Positions 34,981-46,442 of a stretch of 64,000 nt of DNA are shown here, in pieces (within the stretch, counting starts at the first letter, position 1; each line of letters begins with the position of its first letter). The position numbers were made by a program, and so were the translations under genes. A model generated the notes under the pieces. It was not told the DNA's origin, made no database searches, and saw only the letters and a program-made list of their open reading frames with translations. The stretch is from Podospora pseudocomata. Its lineage: Eukaryota; Ascomycota; Sordariomycetes; Sordariales; Podosporaceae. The stretch lies in assembly GCF_035222375.1 (NCBI RefSeq), contig NC_085889.1, positions 2,108,001 to 2,172,000 of the forward strand, read 5' to 3'.

Positions 34981-35638
34981 TCATTGCGTTTGCTTGGACA
35001 ACCACCCGTACTTCTTCTTCGTCCTCGACTCGAGGATCAACGTCAGCGTCTTCAGCTCCTTCTCCACCTCGGCAGCTTCCGCCTTTACAAACTGCAGAGA
35101 CCTCTCCGTCTTTTCGGCGACGTCCTTCAGGCTCTTCCTCGCCTCCTTTGCTTCTTTCTTGACCACCCTTTGCCTCACGAGCTCTTCGGCGGAGGGGATT
35201 GGGGGGCGGGCCGAGATGGGGAGGCCGGCGCCGGGGGCGATGATGTGCTTGACTACGTGGCGCTTGGACTTGGAGGTGCGCCAGCCGGGGCTGATGGCGA
35301 CGACGTCGCCCTGGCGGAGGGAGTTGGCGGGGTCGTGGACGAGATAGGTTTTCGGGTCGTCGAAGTGCTGGTGGTGGTGAAGAAGGGGGAGTGGGTTAGT
35401 ACAAGTAAGAGGTGAATGGGTCGGTGTTTAGTGGGGTTGAGAAGGAGGAGGAGGAGGGAGGAGGGAGGGGGAGTGGTTTGGTCGTATATAGTACCTTCTT
35501 GAGGAAGTTGTTCCACTTTAGCCCTCCCACGCGCACTTTGACCGTCTTGTCGATCAGCCCTGCGGTGACGACTACGCCGTGAATCTCCCGCATGGAGTTC
35601 AGCTGGGCGAGGTTCTTGGCTATTGAGGAGGAGGCCAT
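34981..35638 (-). CDS. MRPS17: Mitochondrial small-subunit ribosomal protein uS17m
   Basis: Exons complement(34981..35367, 35495..35638) give 176 aa. The OB-fold core is residues about 15-95: MREIHGVVVTAGLIDKTVKVRVGGLKWNNFLKKHFDDP, then YLVHDPANSLRQGDVVAISPGWRTSKSKRHVVKHIIAPG, which fits the S17 pattern with the His-Asp-Pro and GD(V)V blocks. The C-terminal 65 residues form a charged coiled coil (KKEAKEARKSLKDVAEKTERS), a mitochondrial extension typical of fungal Mrps17. The protein should act in the mitoribosome 30S-like subunit and bind 15S rRNA. The intron is 127 nt with a weak GTACTA donor and a CACCAG acceptor. This is a true S17, unlike the secreted protein near 9.2-10.9 kb that databases often misname. 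Confidence 0.95.
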
Positions 35639-36358
35639 CTTGATATGTGTGTTGATGTGTGCGTGTCTGTGGCCCCCAAAAGCCAATTGCTTTTCTCCAA
35701 GTTTCCTCCTCCTTTTGGTTTGGCGACCTCTTCAACGTCTCGGTTCTCGGGTACTCTTGTTGTGGGGGATCTGAGCCGGTGGTTCGGGAATTTGGCGGGT
35801 TGGCGGAGTCGCAGCAGCTCAGAGTTCGCAAAATGAGGCTGTCGTCTCCCAAAATTTTGGAGGCTGCACTACCAAGAGCCGGAGTGGACGTTGAGATGGA
35901 CCGGGGTTAGGCGAACCACTGTGCGGGTCATTCCTGTAAAGATGCCCGCCAGCCTGTGTGCCAAGACTTTCCTTCTGCACTGTGGACGAAAGCTCAGCCT
36001 TGTGCGCTCTGTGCCCCTGTTTTTCTCAACTCAATTGAAAAGGGGTGAATGCAAACATCGAGAATACATCGCCAAAGATAGAGCACAAGCTCACCCCAAC
36101 ACATATTCCCATAAAACACAGCAGTTAAAAATTAGAATTATTGTAGCTATCTTGCGCAGTGCACTAAGAAAACGCCTTGCGCTGTGCCCTTGTCCCGTTG
36201 ATGCCATTGTAGAAAAAGTGTATGCTTAGTTGTCCCCTCGTTACCATAAATTCGTGATTGCAAACAGTTCCCCTAATCCAAAATCCCACACCTTTATTGC
36301 AACTCCCATGAGGGTAAGTATCCAACACCCCGCAAGTTACCGATTGAGCTGCAGCTGG
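35639..36358. other. Intergenic region, uS17m to LDB17-like gene
   Basis: About 720 bp that include the uS17m promoter and the 3' flank of the next minus-strand gene. No gene recognised. Confidence 0.5.
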
Positions 36359-38005
36359 TCAAGAAACCGGTGCAGGGCCAATCGGTGATGGCGTTTCGGA
36401 CGGCGTCCGAACCTCAGCGCCAACTGCGGCTATAATTTTGGCCCTCCTTCGTGGTGGCGGGAGTTTCGGTGGCATCTTTTTCTGACCAGCCCCATTGACG
36501 TGCAAATGAGGTACAGGCACCGGTGGATGAACGACAGGAACCCCGTGCTTATGTCGGGGCACTTCTGGTAGTGATTTCTGCGCCCTAAGAGTCCTAGGTG
36601 GCGGCGGTCTGGGTGGGCTGCCTCCATGCTCGGATTTGCCCTTGGCCTGCGCTGCCATATCCGACTTGCGACTAGGTGTCTTCACTCCGGGTTTCTCGGA
36701 CACTTTGGCGATAACACTCACGGCACTACCGGTTTGTGACAGCGAGAGGCTGCCGATTGGACTGAGTGACGGAGATTCCGGCTCTTCTTCAGCCAGCCAT
36801 GGGGTGCTGGCTACTCTGTCGAGCAGGCGTATTGTTGTCGGTTCGGGAGGCATAAAGTGCGCATTGCCGGTGCCTCGCAGGATGTCGATGAGACTGAGAA
36901 TCTGACCCCTTTTGTAATGAGGCGGTTTGCTGAGTTGAGTATGAGCGAGCAAAGGGGCAAGTACCCTCAAGTAAGTGTGTCTCAAAATGTCCATCTCGCT
37001 CGGCAAATCAAGCAAGTTCCGTATGATGACATCCAGCAGCACATGGAGATCATTTGTGTAAAAATACTCGTACGTCGCAGATGTGGTAAAAAGCAGGTAC
37101 AGCAGTTTGAGAATGAGCAGCTGCTGAGAGGTCTCTGTTTCTCGGTTGAGAAGCAGTATGATATTCTCTCCAAAGGTTCGATAGGAATCTCCATGAACGC
37201 CAAGAAGTTTGATGACGCGATTGGTGGTGGGCGAGATGGATGATGGTTCTGTCGCTGCCGATGTCGCTGCCACCATGTACTGTTCATTCAACACCAGCTG
37301 AAAGGCAGTTAGCAATGAAATTCCCAGAGCGATGAAATTCGGTAGCACTTACCAAAACCCGAATAACAGAGTAGTGGTAAGGATCATTGGCGTCATCGGC
37401 TAGGGCTTCGATGAGCTGGAAGAGATACGTGACGAAGCCATCGTCAATTTGCATCAAATCCTCGTCCCGTAGCCGTTCAATGCGGGACATCTCATACATC
37501 AGCTGTAACAGAAGCCGATGTAATCGGGAATCCTTTCCCCCACACCCCTTGATCAACTCCAGCAACCGCACAAAGCACCCTTCCTTGATCATTTGTCGGA
37601 AGGTCTCCTCCTCGGCGCGGCCGTCGGACAGGAGAAAGTTGGCAATAACGTGGAGCGGCGCATACTCATCCTCCTGAAGCAGACTGTATATGATTTGGGT
37701 TCGCACATAGTCCTTATTGGCAGAAAACAGCGGGCTGTGTATTAACTGCTCGGAACAATTCGCAATCTCGTCCTCGTCGTCGAGGTATTCGTCCCGGGCC
37801 TTGGAAACCAAATCAAGCCATGAGCGCAAGGCGTTATCGAGAAACTCGTAAGAATTGCATGGTGCAGAGAGGATCTGATTCAAGGCTGCAAAGATGGATC
37901 GCAATTAGCATGTTGTGTCTTGGGTCGAGCTGCCGTGCATTCTTCTTTACCTGCCCAGAATTGCTGCTCATTCTCAGCAGTCCAAATGCCTTGGACATCG
38001 GCCAT
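36359..38005 (-). CDS. LDB17: LDB17/SPIN90-like actin regulator
   Basis: Ldb17 and its animal relative SPIN90 (WISH/DIP) bind and activate Arp2/3 and act at endocytic actin patches. Exons complement(36359..37297, 37353..37885, 37951..38005) give 508 aa, near yeast Ldb17. Exon 1 gives [18 protein letters not shown]. Residues about 20-375 form the helical SPIN90/Ldb17 leucine-rich domain: [104 protein letters not shown] and [26 protein letters not shown]. The C-terminal third is Ser/Pro-rich and contains SH3-type ligands such as RPPPPRTLR and [10 protein letters not shown], as expected for a partner of endocytic SH3 proteins. The three splice junctions each preserve the frame. Confidence 0.93.
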
Positions 38006-38562
38006 GTTCTCAGACGAGCCAGTGTTGTGAATGCAAATGGGTCATCACGATGGCTAGGTGTCCAGGTCGCATATAAGGAATTCCGAGAGGCGCAACGCAC
38101 TTTGCGGTAAGACAATCCGGTGATCAGGGCGTTTTGTAGTTGGACTTGGGATGGTCCGCCTGACTGGTGGCTCTCTTGTGTTGGAGGGGCTGAAGCACTG
38201 CGCGTGACGGATCGAAACTCCCAATCTTCGGTTTGGCTGCCGAGACTCACGTTTCGCATGCACGGGCCACCTAATTAAGCCGGGATGACGTCGAATGGGT
38301 AGTGCCAGTGTCTTGGGTCCCTCTCGTCTTTTATCATGATCAATCATATCGATAGGTATTCTTCCTGTTCTAAGCCTATCTAACCTGCTCCATGTATCTC
38401 CGCCACACATTAATCTTCAGTCAGCGTATCAACTGAAACGATAGACAACAGCCGCCAAACTATGCAAAAAACCAACACGTCCTTTGAACGCCCCCAACCA
38501 TGAAAATACCCAGATCTATCATGTCATGAACCCTCCCCCTCATCATCATACAGACACAACTG
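38006..38562. other. Intergenic region, LDB17-like to LRO1
   Basis: About 560 bp with the promoter of the LDB17-like gene and the 3' flank of LRO1 (both minus strand). Nothing else recognised. Confidence 0.5.
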
Positions 38563-40523
38563 CTATTCTTCCTCGTATATTTTGGCCCGTTCCGCATACT
38601 CTCGGATGTTGCTGACCACATAATCCTGAATTTCCCCGCCCCTGCCAGCCGCAATTCTCAGGATGAGCTCGTTGAGGTTGGACCTCCCCAAAATGTCAAC
38701 GTGATCCGCCGTATTGGGTCCGCCACGAGGATTGAACCTTTCAGGTTCGTGTGGCATCTCCACCACAGTCACTTTCGCACCAGCTGGGTTGTACCGCTTC
38801 ATATTCCACCCCTTGTTGCACATATACCCGGTACTCATCAGGTTTACTGTCCCATCTCCTTCACCCATGACAACGCCGTGATCGACATCGCCTTGGATGA
38901 GGGCAGTGTCAATGGTCATGTTCAAGTTAGTGAGAGCTCCAAGCTCGGGAGAGCGGTAGTAGTAGGCCCGTTCGGTGGGCTTCCCTACGCCATAGAAACA
39001 GTACACCTTGAGGCTAGGGGCGAGAGGCAGACGAGTTTCGAGAGGGTTGATCCATTTCCTGGGATCAAGTTCGTTGTCTGTGACCTCCTTCATAGTGTGT
39101 GCCACGCCCTGGGAATAACTTCTTTTGACCGAATCCCGATACCAATCATCAGTCGTGTCGTATAGGTATTGCATTGCATCGTCCACCGTAAAGTTTGTCT
39201 TTGGTATCGTCCAGTTCTGGTTGGTTCGAAAGTTGAGGAATGAACCAAAGCTCACTGTTTGACCGGGCTGGTCATCAGGTGCCCCATCAAAATCTCCCCA
39301 AATGGCATTGCCTCCCATTGGCAACATTGAGGACATGCCAGGCATGGCACGGAATATCTCGGCTCTCTCTTCTTTGCTAAGAAACTTCTCCAGTCCATAC
39401 ACTGCGAAAGCATTCAGTTGCGCCGTGTCACGCATCTCGCCCGATAATATCGCTGCGACATCCTTGACGGCCCCAAGCATGCATCCACTGACGTTGATCC
39501 ATGAGTCAACATGTCTCTCCACCCAGTCGTCACCACCTCTGCCGCCCTGCTCAGAGGCTACCCAGTGGAAAAAGTAGAAGACCACTTGGCTGCCCATGCT
39601 GTGTGATGTGAGGACAACCTTCTTGTTATCCAGCTTGACGGCCATCTCAATATGGGCTTTCAGTCTAGAGAAGTACTGGTCTCTCTTCTCCAAGTTCGGG
39701 TACGCTAGCCGCCAGTCGTACGCTGCCGTGAACGAGTTGGTCGGGTCATAACCCAAGGACGCTAGGTTTTCGATGATCTTGTTCCAAATCCAGTACCCGG
39801 TAATAAAGAAGTCAGTCGCGTCGAAGCCTTGTGCCGCCCTCAGTTTGATCCCCGGTGGGTCCAGCCCAGTTGTATGGTCCAACATGATGTGCCTCTTCCA
39901 ATTCTCCTTGTCCATAACCAATGCCCTCATCATGCTCCAACTGCCCCAAAGCCGTTTCCGAAAATAAGGTAGCGATTCATTAGACGTCCCCCAGGACTCG
40001 AGACCAGTCGAAATAACACCGGGAATTAGAACCATTGGATGGTGTGAAGATAGGCCTTCGGAGCGAACTTTGAGGCCTACAGAGAAGGCATCGTAGCTTT
40101 CGAGAAAATCGCGTTCGCCATTCTGTCATGCGGGTGATCCATTAGCTTGACAGGTAATCATATCAAATGCCAGAGCGTGTATGATTTACTCACCACCAGC
40201 TCGCGCATATCCTTGACAAAACCTGCAGGAAGAATCTCGAACAAGTTGTCCATACTCAAGTCCCCGAGCTCGGGGAACTCGAAACCGATAAGATCATTGT
40301 TTTTTGCAAAGAAACCAGCCGCAATGATACCAAACAAACTCCCGAGAAAGAAAATACCCGTTGTCTTCCTCTTCCGTGTTTCCTTTCGTTTGTGGATGAC
40401 CTTGACTTTCTCGCCCGGTCTGACGGGGCTTTGGTTGCGAGGTGTCTGTGCGGGTGAAGGTTCGGTAGGTGTGTCGTTGCCGTTGCCGTTGCCGAACACT
40501 CGTCGCCGCAGAGTGCTGACCAT
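38563..40523 (-). CDS. LRO1: Phospholipid:diacylglycerol acyltransferase (Lro1/PDAT)
   Basis: Lro1 makes triacylglycerol by moving an acyl chain from a phospholipid to diacylglycerol at the ER and nuclear membrane. Exons complement(38563..40122, 40194..40523) give 629 aa. A basic cytosolic N-terminus (KVIHKRKETRKRK) precedes one membrane span (TTGIFFLGSLFGIIAAGFFA). The LCAT-like lumenal domain follows: HPMVLIPGVISTGLESW, the lid segment around LWGSWSMMRA, LDHTTGLDPPGIKLRAAQG, the YDWRLAYPNLEKRD block, the nucleophile Ser285 in SHSMGSQ, and the Asp and His of the triad in GEGDGTVNL and NTADHVDILG. The substrate-site piece GVGKPTERAYYY is also present. Length and order agree with yeast Lro1. 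The chosen ATG begins MVSTLRRRVFG. Confidence 0.96.
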
Positions 40524-41498
40524 CTCGAGACTGGTTTGGGCGGTGACTAGTGCGGTGTGGTGTGAATGCACCGTGGATGGGTAGACTTCAAGGAGGTGGT
40601 TCAGAATATCCAAATACTGAGGAGCGCGGCGGCTCCTCCGCTTCAGCTCTCAACAGCAAGTCCGGGTGGGGCAAGGGATCTTTGACTGCCGGTTTCGCTC
40701 CTGCTTGTCACCCTTCGACATGTAGATTTGCTTCGGCTCGATGTTGATACCGGGGAATCTGTGTCGGCATTTTCTAGAACACCGAAAAAGAAAAAGAAGC
40801 GATCATAGCCGGGTTTTGTTTCGTCATCCTTAATTATCCGATCCACGTCGTTGTGATTTGCTCTCCGCGCCCGTGTCGATGTACTCGGTACTGGGCTATT
40901 GTTTGCGCCTCTGCTTTAAAATAGACACCAGGCGCATCCATTCAAGAGACTTTGGCTTCAAATGTTATTTCAAAGTATAATCTATCATATAGGTTATCTT
41001 TTATCTGAGATCAGCACTTCAAGCTTCTCACTGAGACAAAGTTGTCTCTTGTAGATCCAAGTATCGACTACCGAAGAATGCATGTTGAAGACTGCCGTTT
41101 CCTGACAGGTGGGTTGACAGGCACGACAGGGATGCTGAACGGGCTTTGGAGAAGTCGACCCACCGGGGGAAACGGGACGAGGGGGCCCAATGCTTGCCAT
41201 GCGACTGGGACATGGCATGTGAAAGTTCAACGACGAAGACCCTGGGACGAGCAAGCGTTCGTCAGATCTCTTGCCAGCGCAACCTCCCCGCTTCCAACAC
41301 CGCGCCTACAGTCGACAACCATCACCAAACCCCCTTTCCACGACAAGCGAACTTTAACATATACGACACGAACCCCTTCTCTCCACTCATCCTCAACGTG
41401 CGCACCATCTTTTATTTCCGCTTTCGAGGCTGCTGCTCGCTATTCGCGGCCCATTTGCTCACGCACTCGGAGAGCAGCGGACCGCATCAGTCTTCCGC
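40524..41498. promoter_or_regulatory. Divergent promoter region, LRO1 (-) and NAA30 (+)
   Basis: A 975-bp interval between divergent starts. Small frames near 41042-41490 lie in the NAA30 leader and have no family match; some could act as upstream ORFs. No RNA gene seen. Confidence 0.4.
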
Positions 41499-42160
41499 AT
41501 GGAGCAGAGCTCGCGCGTCGAACAACTCCCACGGGAACTGAAGTACATACAATATGAGCATCGTCTCGAGATTCAATATCTACCTGCAATCCGCGCCTTG
41601 ATCTCCAAGGACCTCAGCGAGCCCTACAGCATCTATGTCTACCGCTACTTTCTCTACCAATGGGGCCATCTGTGTTACCTTGTAAGCCCATCCGACGGTC
41701 TTCCCCCCCTCTCCTCTCGACCCGCGAATCAATTTCCGACGGCCCTAACCCCGCATCTCTCTCGTCCCAGGCTATCGACCCTGAAGACTCCTCCCTAGTT
41801 GGCGTCATAATCTGCAAGCTCGAAGCCCATGCCTCCCATTCGCCCCCCACATTGCGGGGATATATCGCTATGCTCGCCGTGTCATCTGCCTACCGCGGAC
41901 ATGGCGTGGCAACGACACTGGTCAAGATGGCCATCGACTCTATGAAGAGCCGCAATGCCGACGAGGTGGTTCTTGAGACAGAAGAGACAAATATTCCCGC
42001 AATGAGGCTATATGAGCGGTTGGGCTTCCTGAGATCCAAGAAACTCCATCGCTACTACCTAAACGGCAATAGCGCATACAGGCTGGTCCTTTTGTTGAGG
42101 CCAGTTGATCCGGACTCGGCGGCTGATCTGGCGTTGGACGATGCTGATATTTATCGATGA
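41499..42160 (+). CDS. NAA30: NatC N-terminal acetyltransferase catalytic subunit Naa30/Mak3
   Basis: Naa30 acetylates nascent N-termini such as Met-Leu, Met-Ile and Met-Phe, together with Naa35 and Naa38. Exons 41499..41681 and 41771..42160 give 190 aa. The GNAT fold is complete: LISKDLSEPYSIYVYRYFL (substrate-side helix), VGVIICKLE, RGYIAMLAVSSAYRGHGVATTLV with the acetyl-CoA loop RGHGVA (RxxGxA), and the closing ETEETNIPAMRLYERLGFLRSKKLHRYYLNGNSAYRLVLLL. The piece YYLNG...YRL is typical of NatC. The intron is 89 nt. The gene is convergent with the next one. Confidence 0.95.
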
Positions 42161-42741
42161 TGGATGTCTGGGCGCCCACCAAAACAGTTAAGGAACATGT
42201 GGTAGCCGTGATAGGGACATGCAAACGGTGTTCGGGAAGATATGGCGCTCAACGAGTAGAATATTCAGAACCTCTTGCGCATCAAACGCCGACGGTCAAG
42301 ATGATGGGACGGTTCATATTCACCTGAAAGTTGTGGCTTGAAATACAGCCATGGCTTGCCCCAAGAGGCTCATCAATTGGGAAGCACCAAAAGATACGAG
42401 GGGGCTTATCACATAGTCGACCAGGTCGCATATCCTCTGACAGAACTTTCAGGAACACATCATGAGAGAGATTTGGCGGGTCACACCCTATTCTCACAGC
42501 TAACTTACCCAAAACGAACAAACCTGCCGGGATAAGAGGTAGAAGGACGGAGCAGCGCCAGGCGAGGAAATAGAGGACTGAAAAGTTTACTTTGTGTTCA
42601 TATTACTATTAAGGGAAACATGCGTTTCCGGTCCTTACAAAAATATCAAATCGCTAGCTCCAGTGTGCTATCATCCTGCTCCCTCCTCGGGGCAGTTGCC
42701 GGCTCGAACAAACATTCTCTTGTGCAGAGACACGGGGGAGC
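42161..42741. other. Convergent 3' intergenic region (NAA30 / DUF1917 gene)
   Basis: A 581-bp region between convergent stop codons. No gene recognised. Confidence 0.5.
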
Positions 42742-43846
42742 TCAAAACGTCCTCTTCCCGGTGACTTCTTTGATGTACTCAAATATCTCTTTCGAGTTGT
42801 ACTAAAATTGTATCGTTAGCATGCACGGAAACTCGACGAGGTTCCGCTGAACCAGCCAACTCACCAAGGAAGCTTTGATCCCCCATTCATTCTCCCCATA
42901 TATTCCCAGTTCGGTCCAAGCATCTGCAGCATCGTTCGTCAGTGTCATGCTCGAGAGACCGTCAACCGCCCCGACGCACCAGCCTTGTAGTAGATCTGCC
43001 TCGCTCCCGGGCCCTGCTTCACCAACTCCAGCTCTTTCATCCTCCTCAACACTCTCGCCACATCATCCTTATCCATAAAATCCTCAGTATAGACGCATAT
43101 CAGTCTCTCTTTCTTCTCAGCGTGCCCATCATCATACCCCGCAGGCATCCTCGTCGCCACCTTGGCCGCAGTCCCCAACTGATGATTCGCCACCGCCCTG
43201 GCAACCTTCTCCCACGTATCATTAACGAACGCTACGTCCGGGAACAGCATCCATTTCCCAGAAGTCTCGCGGCACTCCACCGCTAGCTGTTTTAGGTCCT
43301 CTATTGTCTCCTTTCTGGCCACGGCAATGTGTCGTTTGGCGACCAGGGGAGAGTTTGGGTAGGCAGCGGTGGTCTTGTCAATGAAGGATTTGAACAGGTC
43401 AAGACGTTCATGGCCGGCTCTCATAAAGCGGTCGTGGTCGGAGGGGGGACGGGGAGGGAGGTAGGGGTTGGCGATGAAGATCCATTCTAGGCCAAAGCGG
43501 CAGTTGGTTGTGGCTGGGGGTAGGCGGGCGAGGAACTGGGGGATGGATTCTGTGAGTTGGTAGGCGGCGTGGGGGATATTGGCGTAGGCGTTGTGAAGGC
43601 GTCCTGAGGCTGGAGGGGACTGGGAGGTGGATTCCGAAGGGGTGATCCGGGAGGTGATGAGTTTGGTGCGTGCTTCTTGGGAGGACCAGTAAGAAGGTGT
43701 GTTGTAGGCGGCAACTCGGGACTTGAGCCTGGAGACGGTTTTGGGGGAGCCTGGGGGGCGTGTTAGTGGTGGTGTGATAAGATCGGTGGGTGATGTGCAT
43801 GATGAGCTGGCTGACCGTAGAAGTCCGAATCGTCGGAGTCATCCAT
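42742..43846 (-). CDS. BLES03 / UPF0696-like protein (DUF1917)
   Basis: Four exons, complement(42742..42801, 42865..42923, 42980..43750, 43816..43846), give 306 aa. Exon 1 codes only MDDSDDSDFY plus one base and the last two exons code the ends WTELGIYGENEWGIKAS and YNSKEIFEYIKEVTGKRTF, so single-frame calls miss both termini. The middle shows the family core: RHIAVARKETIEDLKQLA, SGKWMLFPD, VNDTWEKVARAVANHQLGTAAKVA and RLICVYTEDFMDKDDVARVLRRMKEL. The fold is a compact alpha/beta structure related to translation factor eIF4E in the human homologue C11orf68, from what I recall of that structure, but no cap-binding role is shown here. Branch sites (TGCTAACG, CACTGACG) support the two terminal introns. 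Function unknown. Confidence 0.88.
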
Positions 43847-44327
43847 TTTCCCACGCCAAAAGAGTTGTATATCTGGATATTCCTGACCGCTGCTAAAGAA
43901 AATAGAGATTACAGTCTTGATCCTCCGTTTGTGAGCGGGTTTGTATTGGGTTGGGTCTTGATCAGTTTAGGTTAAAGCTGAGCTATGAATGAGCTGGTGG
44001 AGTCTCAAATATGCAGGCACCCATCAACTTTGGCGGCCCTGAGATACACTAATCATGGAGGAAGATGATCTGGAAAGATAAACGCATGGTGTTTTGAAAG
44101 AATCAAGAAGGTAAAATAGTCATGGGATTCCAGGCAAGTCGGTCTGGCGAGGCTTGGGGCGTTCTTCATTCAGAACTGACCAATCCGATGCGCCGGGGAT
44201 AACTGTCAAGCCCCGAAAAAGAAAGTGCGACCAGCATCAAATCTTGAGTGTCTTCACACCTCACAGGCCCCAACGCACAACCCTTGTTCTCAAGGTTATC
44301 CGCTTTTAAAGTGTCATATGGAGTAAA
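43847..44327. promoter_or_regulatory. Divergent promoter region, DUF1917 gene (-) and DPH7 (+)
   Basis: A 481-bp gap between divergent start codons that must contain both promoters. I see no further gene. Confidence 0.45.
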
Positions 44328-45637
44328 ATGGAAGAAGATTCGGGCAAGCTGATCAATTCAGTTTGGGCACGGGAGTTGGATCTTCCACCAAGTTGTGTTG
44401 AGTTCTGCCCAGCTCACCCGTCTTACTTTCTGGTCGGGACCTACAATCTACAGAAAGACGAAGTTGATGCGCACACGCCAGAGCAAGACGCCGGTGATGA
44501 TGACAACAAAGACGACGCGAAGTCACAGGCTGCTAAGCCAAAGAAAGCTCAAAGTCGAAATGGAAGCATCCTCGTCTTCCAATTACAGGACGATAACAAC
44601 ATGTGAGCCACTAGATCCAGCTCGGGTTCTGCTTCACACCTAACCCTTCTCAAAGAGTTCCTATTCAAACTGAGCCTCAGCCATCTGCTTTGCTGGATCT
44701 TCATTTCAACCCGATTGAGGGATTTTGGGACATTTGCGCAACGGTCTCAAGTACGGCTACCCTTGCCATCTTCAAGCTCTCGCCCGGTCCTGAAGATGAC
44801 AAGCCTTTAAAGCACCTAAACACGATGGACATTTCATCGTTGTCAGGAGGGGATATTTCTGCTTCGGATGGGTCGGAAATATTGTTTCTATCTGTTTGCT
44901 GGCACCCATCCCGAGCAGATATGCTGGCGGTTACCACTAATACCGGCCATGTCTACTTGGTGCATCTGCCAGCTTGGGACAAGGGCTGGAAACTTCTGCC
45001 AGAGCCGGCGACCACTCACACATTGGAGGCCTGGACGGTGAACCTATCGCCTTATTTCGGGCCCACTGACTCGCCAGAAGAAGTATCGTTCAGAATATTC
45101 TCGGGGGGTGATGACTCCAAACTGCGTTTTGGAACAGTTATCTGGAGTCCCTCAGACGATCATCTCACTGAGACTATTTCTGCTGTCGAGGCCAGGGGTC
45201 ATGATGCTGGAGTAACAGCAATCTTGCCTCTCTTTGTCCTAGAAGATGGATCGGAGCTGCTTGTCACAGGGAGTTATGATGAGAATATCAGACTCTTTTC
45301 ACTGGCTCCATATGGGAGGCCCAAAAACCTCGTCGAGATGGGACTTGGGGGAGGTGTGTGGAGGCTGAAATTAATCAATCTTGACAAGACACCGAGCCCG
45401 ACCTACAACTGGAGGGCACGGATATTGGCATCATGCATGCATGCCGGCTCGAGGGTGGTGGATGTTCTGCAAACCGTGGATGGAGAGCACCATGTTCGAG
45501 TTCTTGGCCGGTTTGAGGAACACAAGAGCATGAACTATGGAAGCGACTTTCATCCCCAGAGAAAAGACAGCTTGACAGTTGTGTCGACTAGTTTCTACGA
45601 TAGGCTCCTCTGTTTGTGGCAACTAGATATAGCATGA
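44328..45637 (+). CDS. DPH7: Diphthine methyl ester esterase Dph7 (WD-repeat)
   Basis: Dph7 (yeast Rrt2, human WDR85) removes the extra methyl from diphthine on elongation factor 2 so that Dph6 can form diphthamide. Exons 44328..44602 and 44656..45637 give 418 aa. WD-type blades are seen: PSCVEFCPAHPSYFLVGTY, LLDLHFNPIEGFWDICATVSSTATLAIFKL, LFLSVCWHPSRADMLAVTTNTGHVYLV, FSGGDDSKLRFGTVIWS, GHDAGVTAILPLFVLEDGSELLVTGSYDENIRLFSL and ILASCMHAGSRVVDVL, with the family end FYDRLLCLWQLDIA. A charged insert (residues about 45-85) lies in the first blade region. The 53-nt intron has a CCTAACC branch site. Assignment rests on whole-protein resemblance. Confidence 0.9.
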
Positions 45638-46442
45638 GGCTAGAGAGTACTAGGTAGGGAATCTGGGGATAGTGAGCAAACTTACAGATACATCATGTCC
45701 GAAGACTGAGAATGACAGGAGCATTTGAGTGCCTGCAGTGTGTGTTTGGTTTTATGAATGGCAAATTATCAAGTTGTGACGGTTTCAAATATATACATAT
45801 CATAACTCCAGAGCAACATTGCAGAGATGTCGTCGAGGAGCGTACCTTATCCAAAAATCCGCCAGTGTCATGGTGAGACATGGGGGTCCTTCACCGTGTG
45901 ACGCAATCCCTTAAATCCCTGGGCCCATGTCCACTAAATTTACTTGACCGCCTTTACTTGTAGTGGCTGCATGGGCGTTTCTGCCCCGCACTAATCCCAA
46001 GAAAGCTTATTAGTCGCGCCTAAGCGCGCCTGACATGCCCCGTTTTCGCCGTTTCGGTACCTCGGTGGGTAATTATCAAAGTCACTCTATTTCGACTCAA
46101 GAGTCAGCAGATAAGAGAGATTGGAGCCAGACATCACTTTTGATTCTTTCATACTAGATCCGACATCTCGGGTTGCCGTTATTTTCTTTAATTACCGTCC
46201 CGGCAGCTTCTTCTTGTTCTGTAAACCCAAGGAGGCCTCGAGTTCTTTTGCTTGGTACCTTTAAAGCACTGCCTGCCGCTTCAGCGCATCGCTTTTCCAT
46301 CGTGTGATTCGATCTCAACTTGCTCACACCGAGCCTCAACAACAGCTGCGATTTTTCTCTTCCCATTCTCTCCGTTAAGCCAGAAGACTCGTCCTCTTTG
46401 CCACGACAGAACCCTGCCTGCTGTGCGATTGCAGCCCTCAGC
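45638..46442. other. Intergenic region, DPH7 to MSN5
   Basis: About 800 bp with the DPH7 3' end and the MSN5 promoter. Open leader frame continues upstream of the MSN5 ATG without a good start. Nothing else recognised. Confidence 0.5.
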
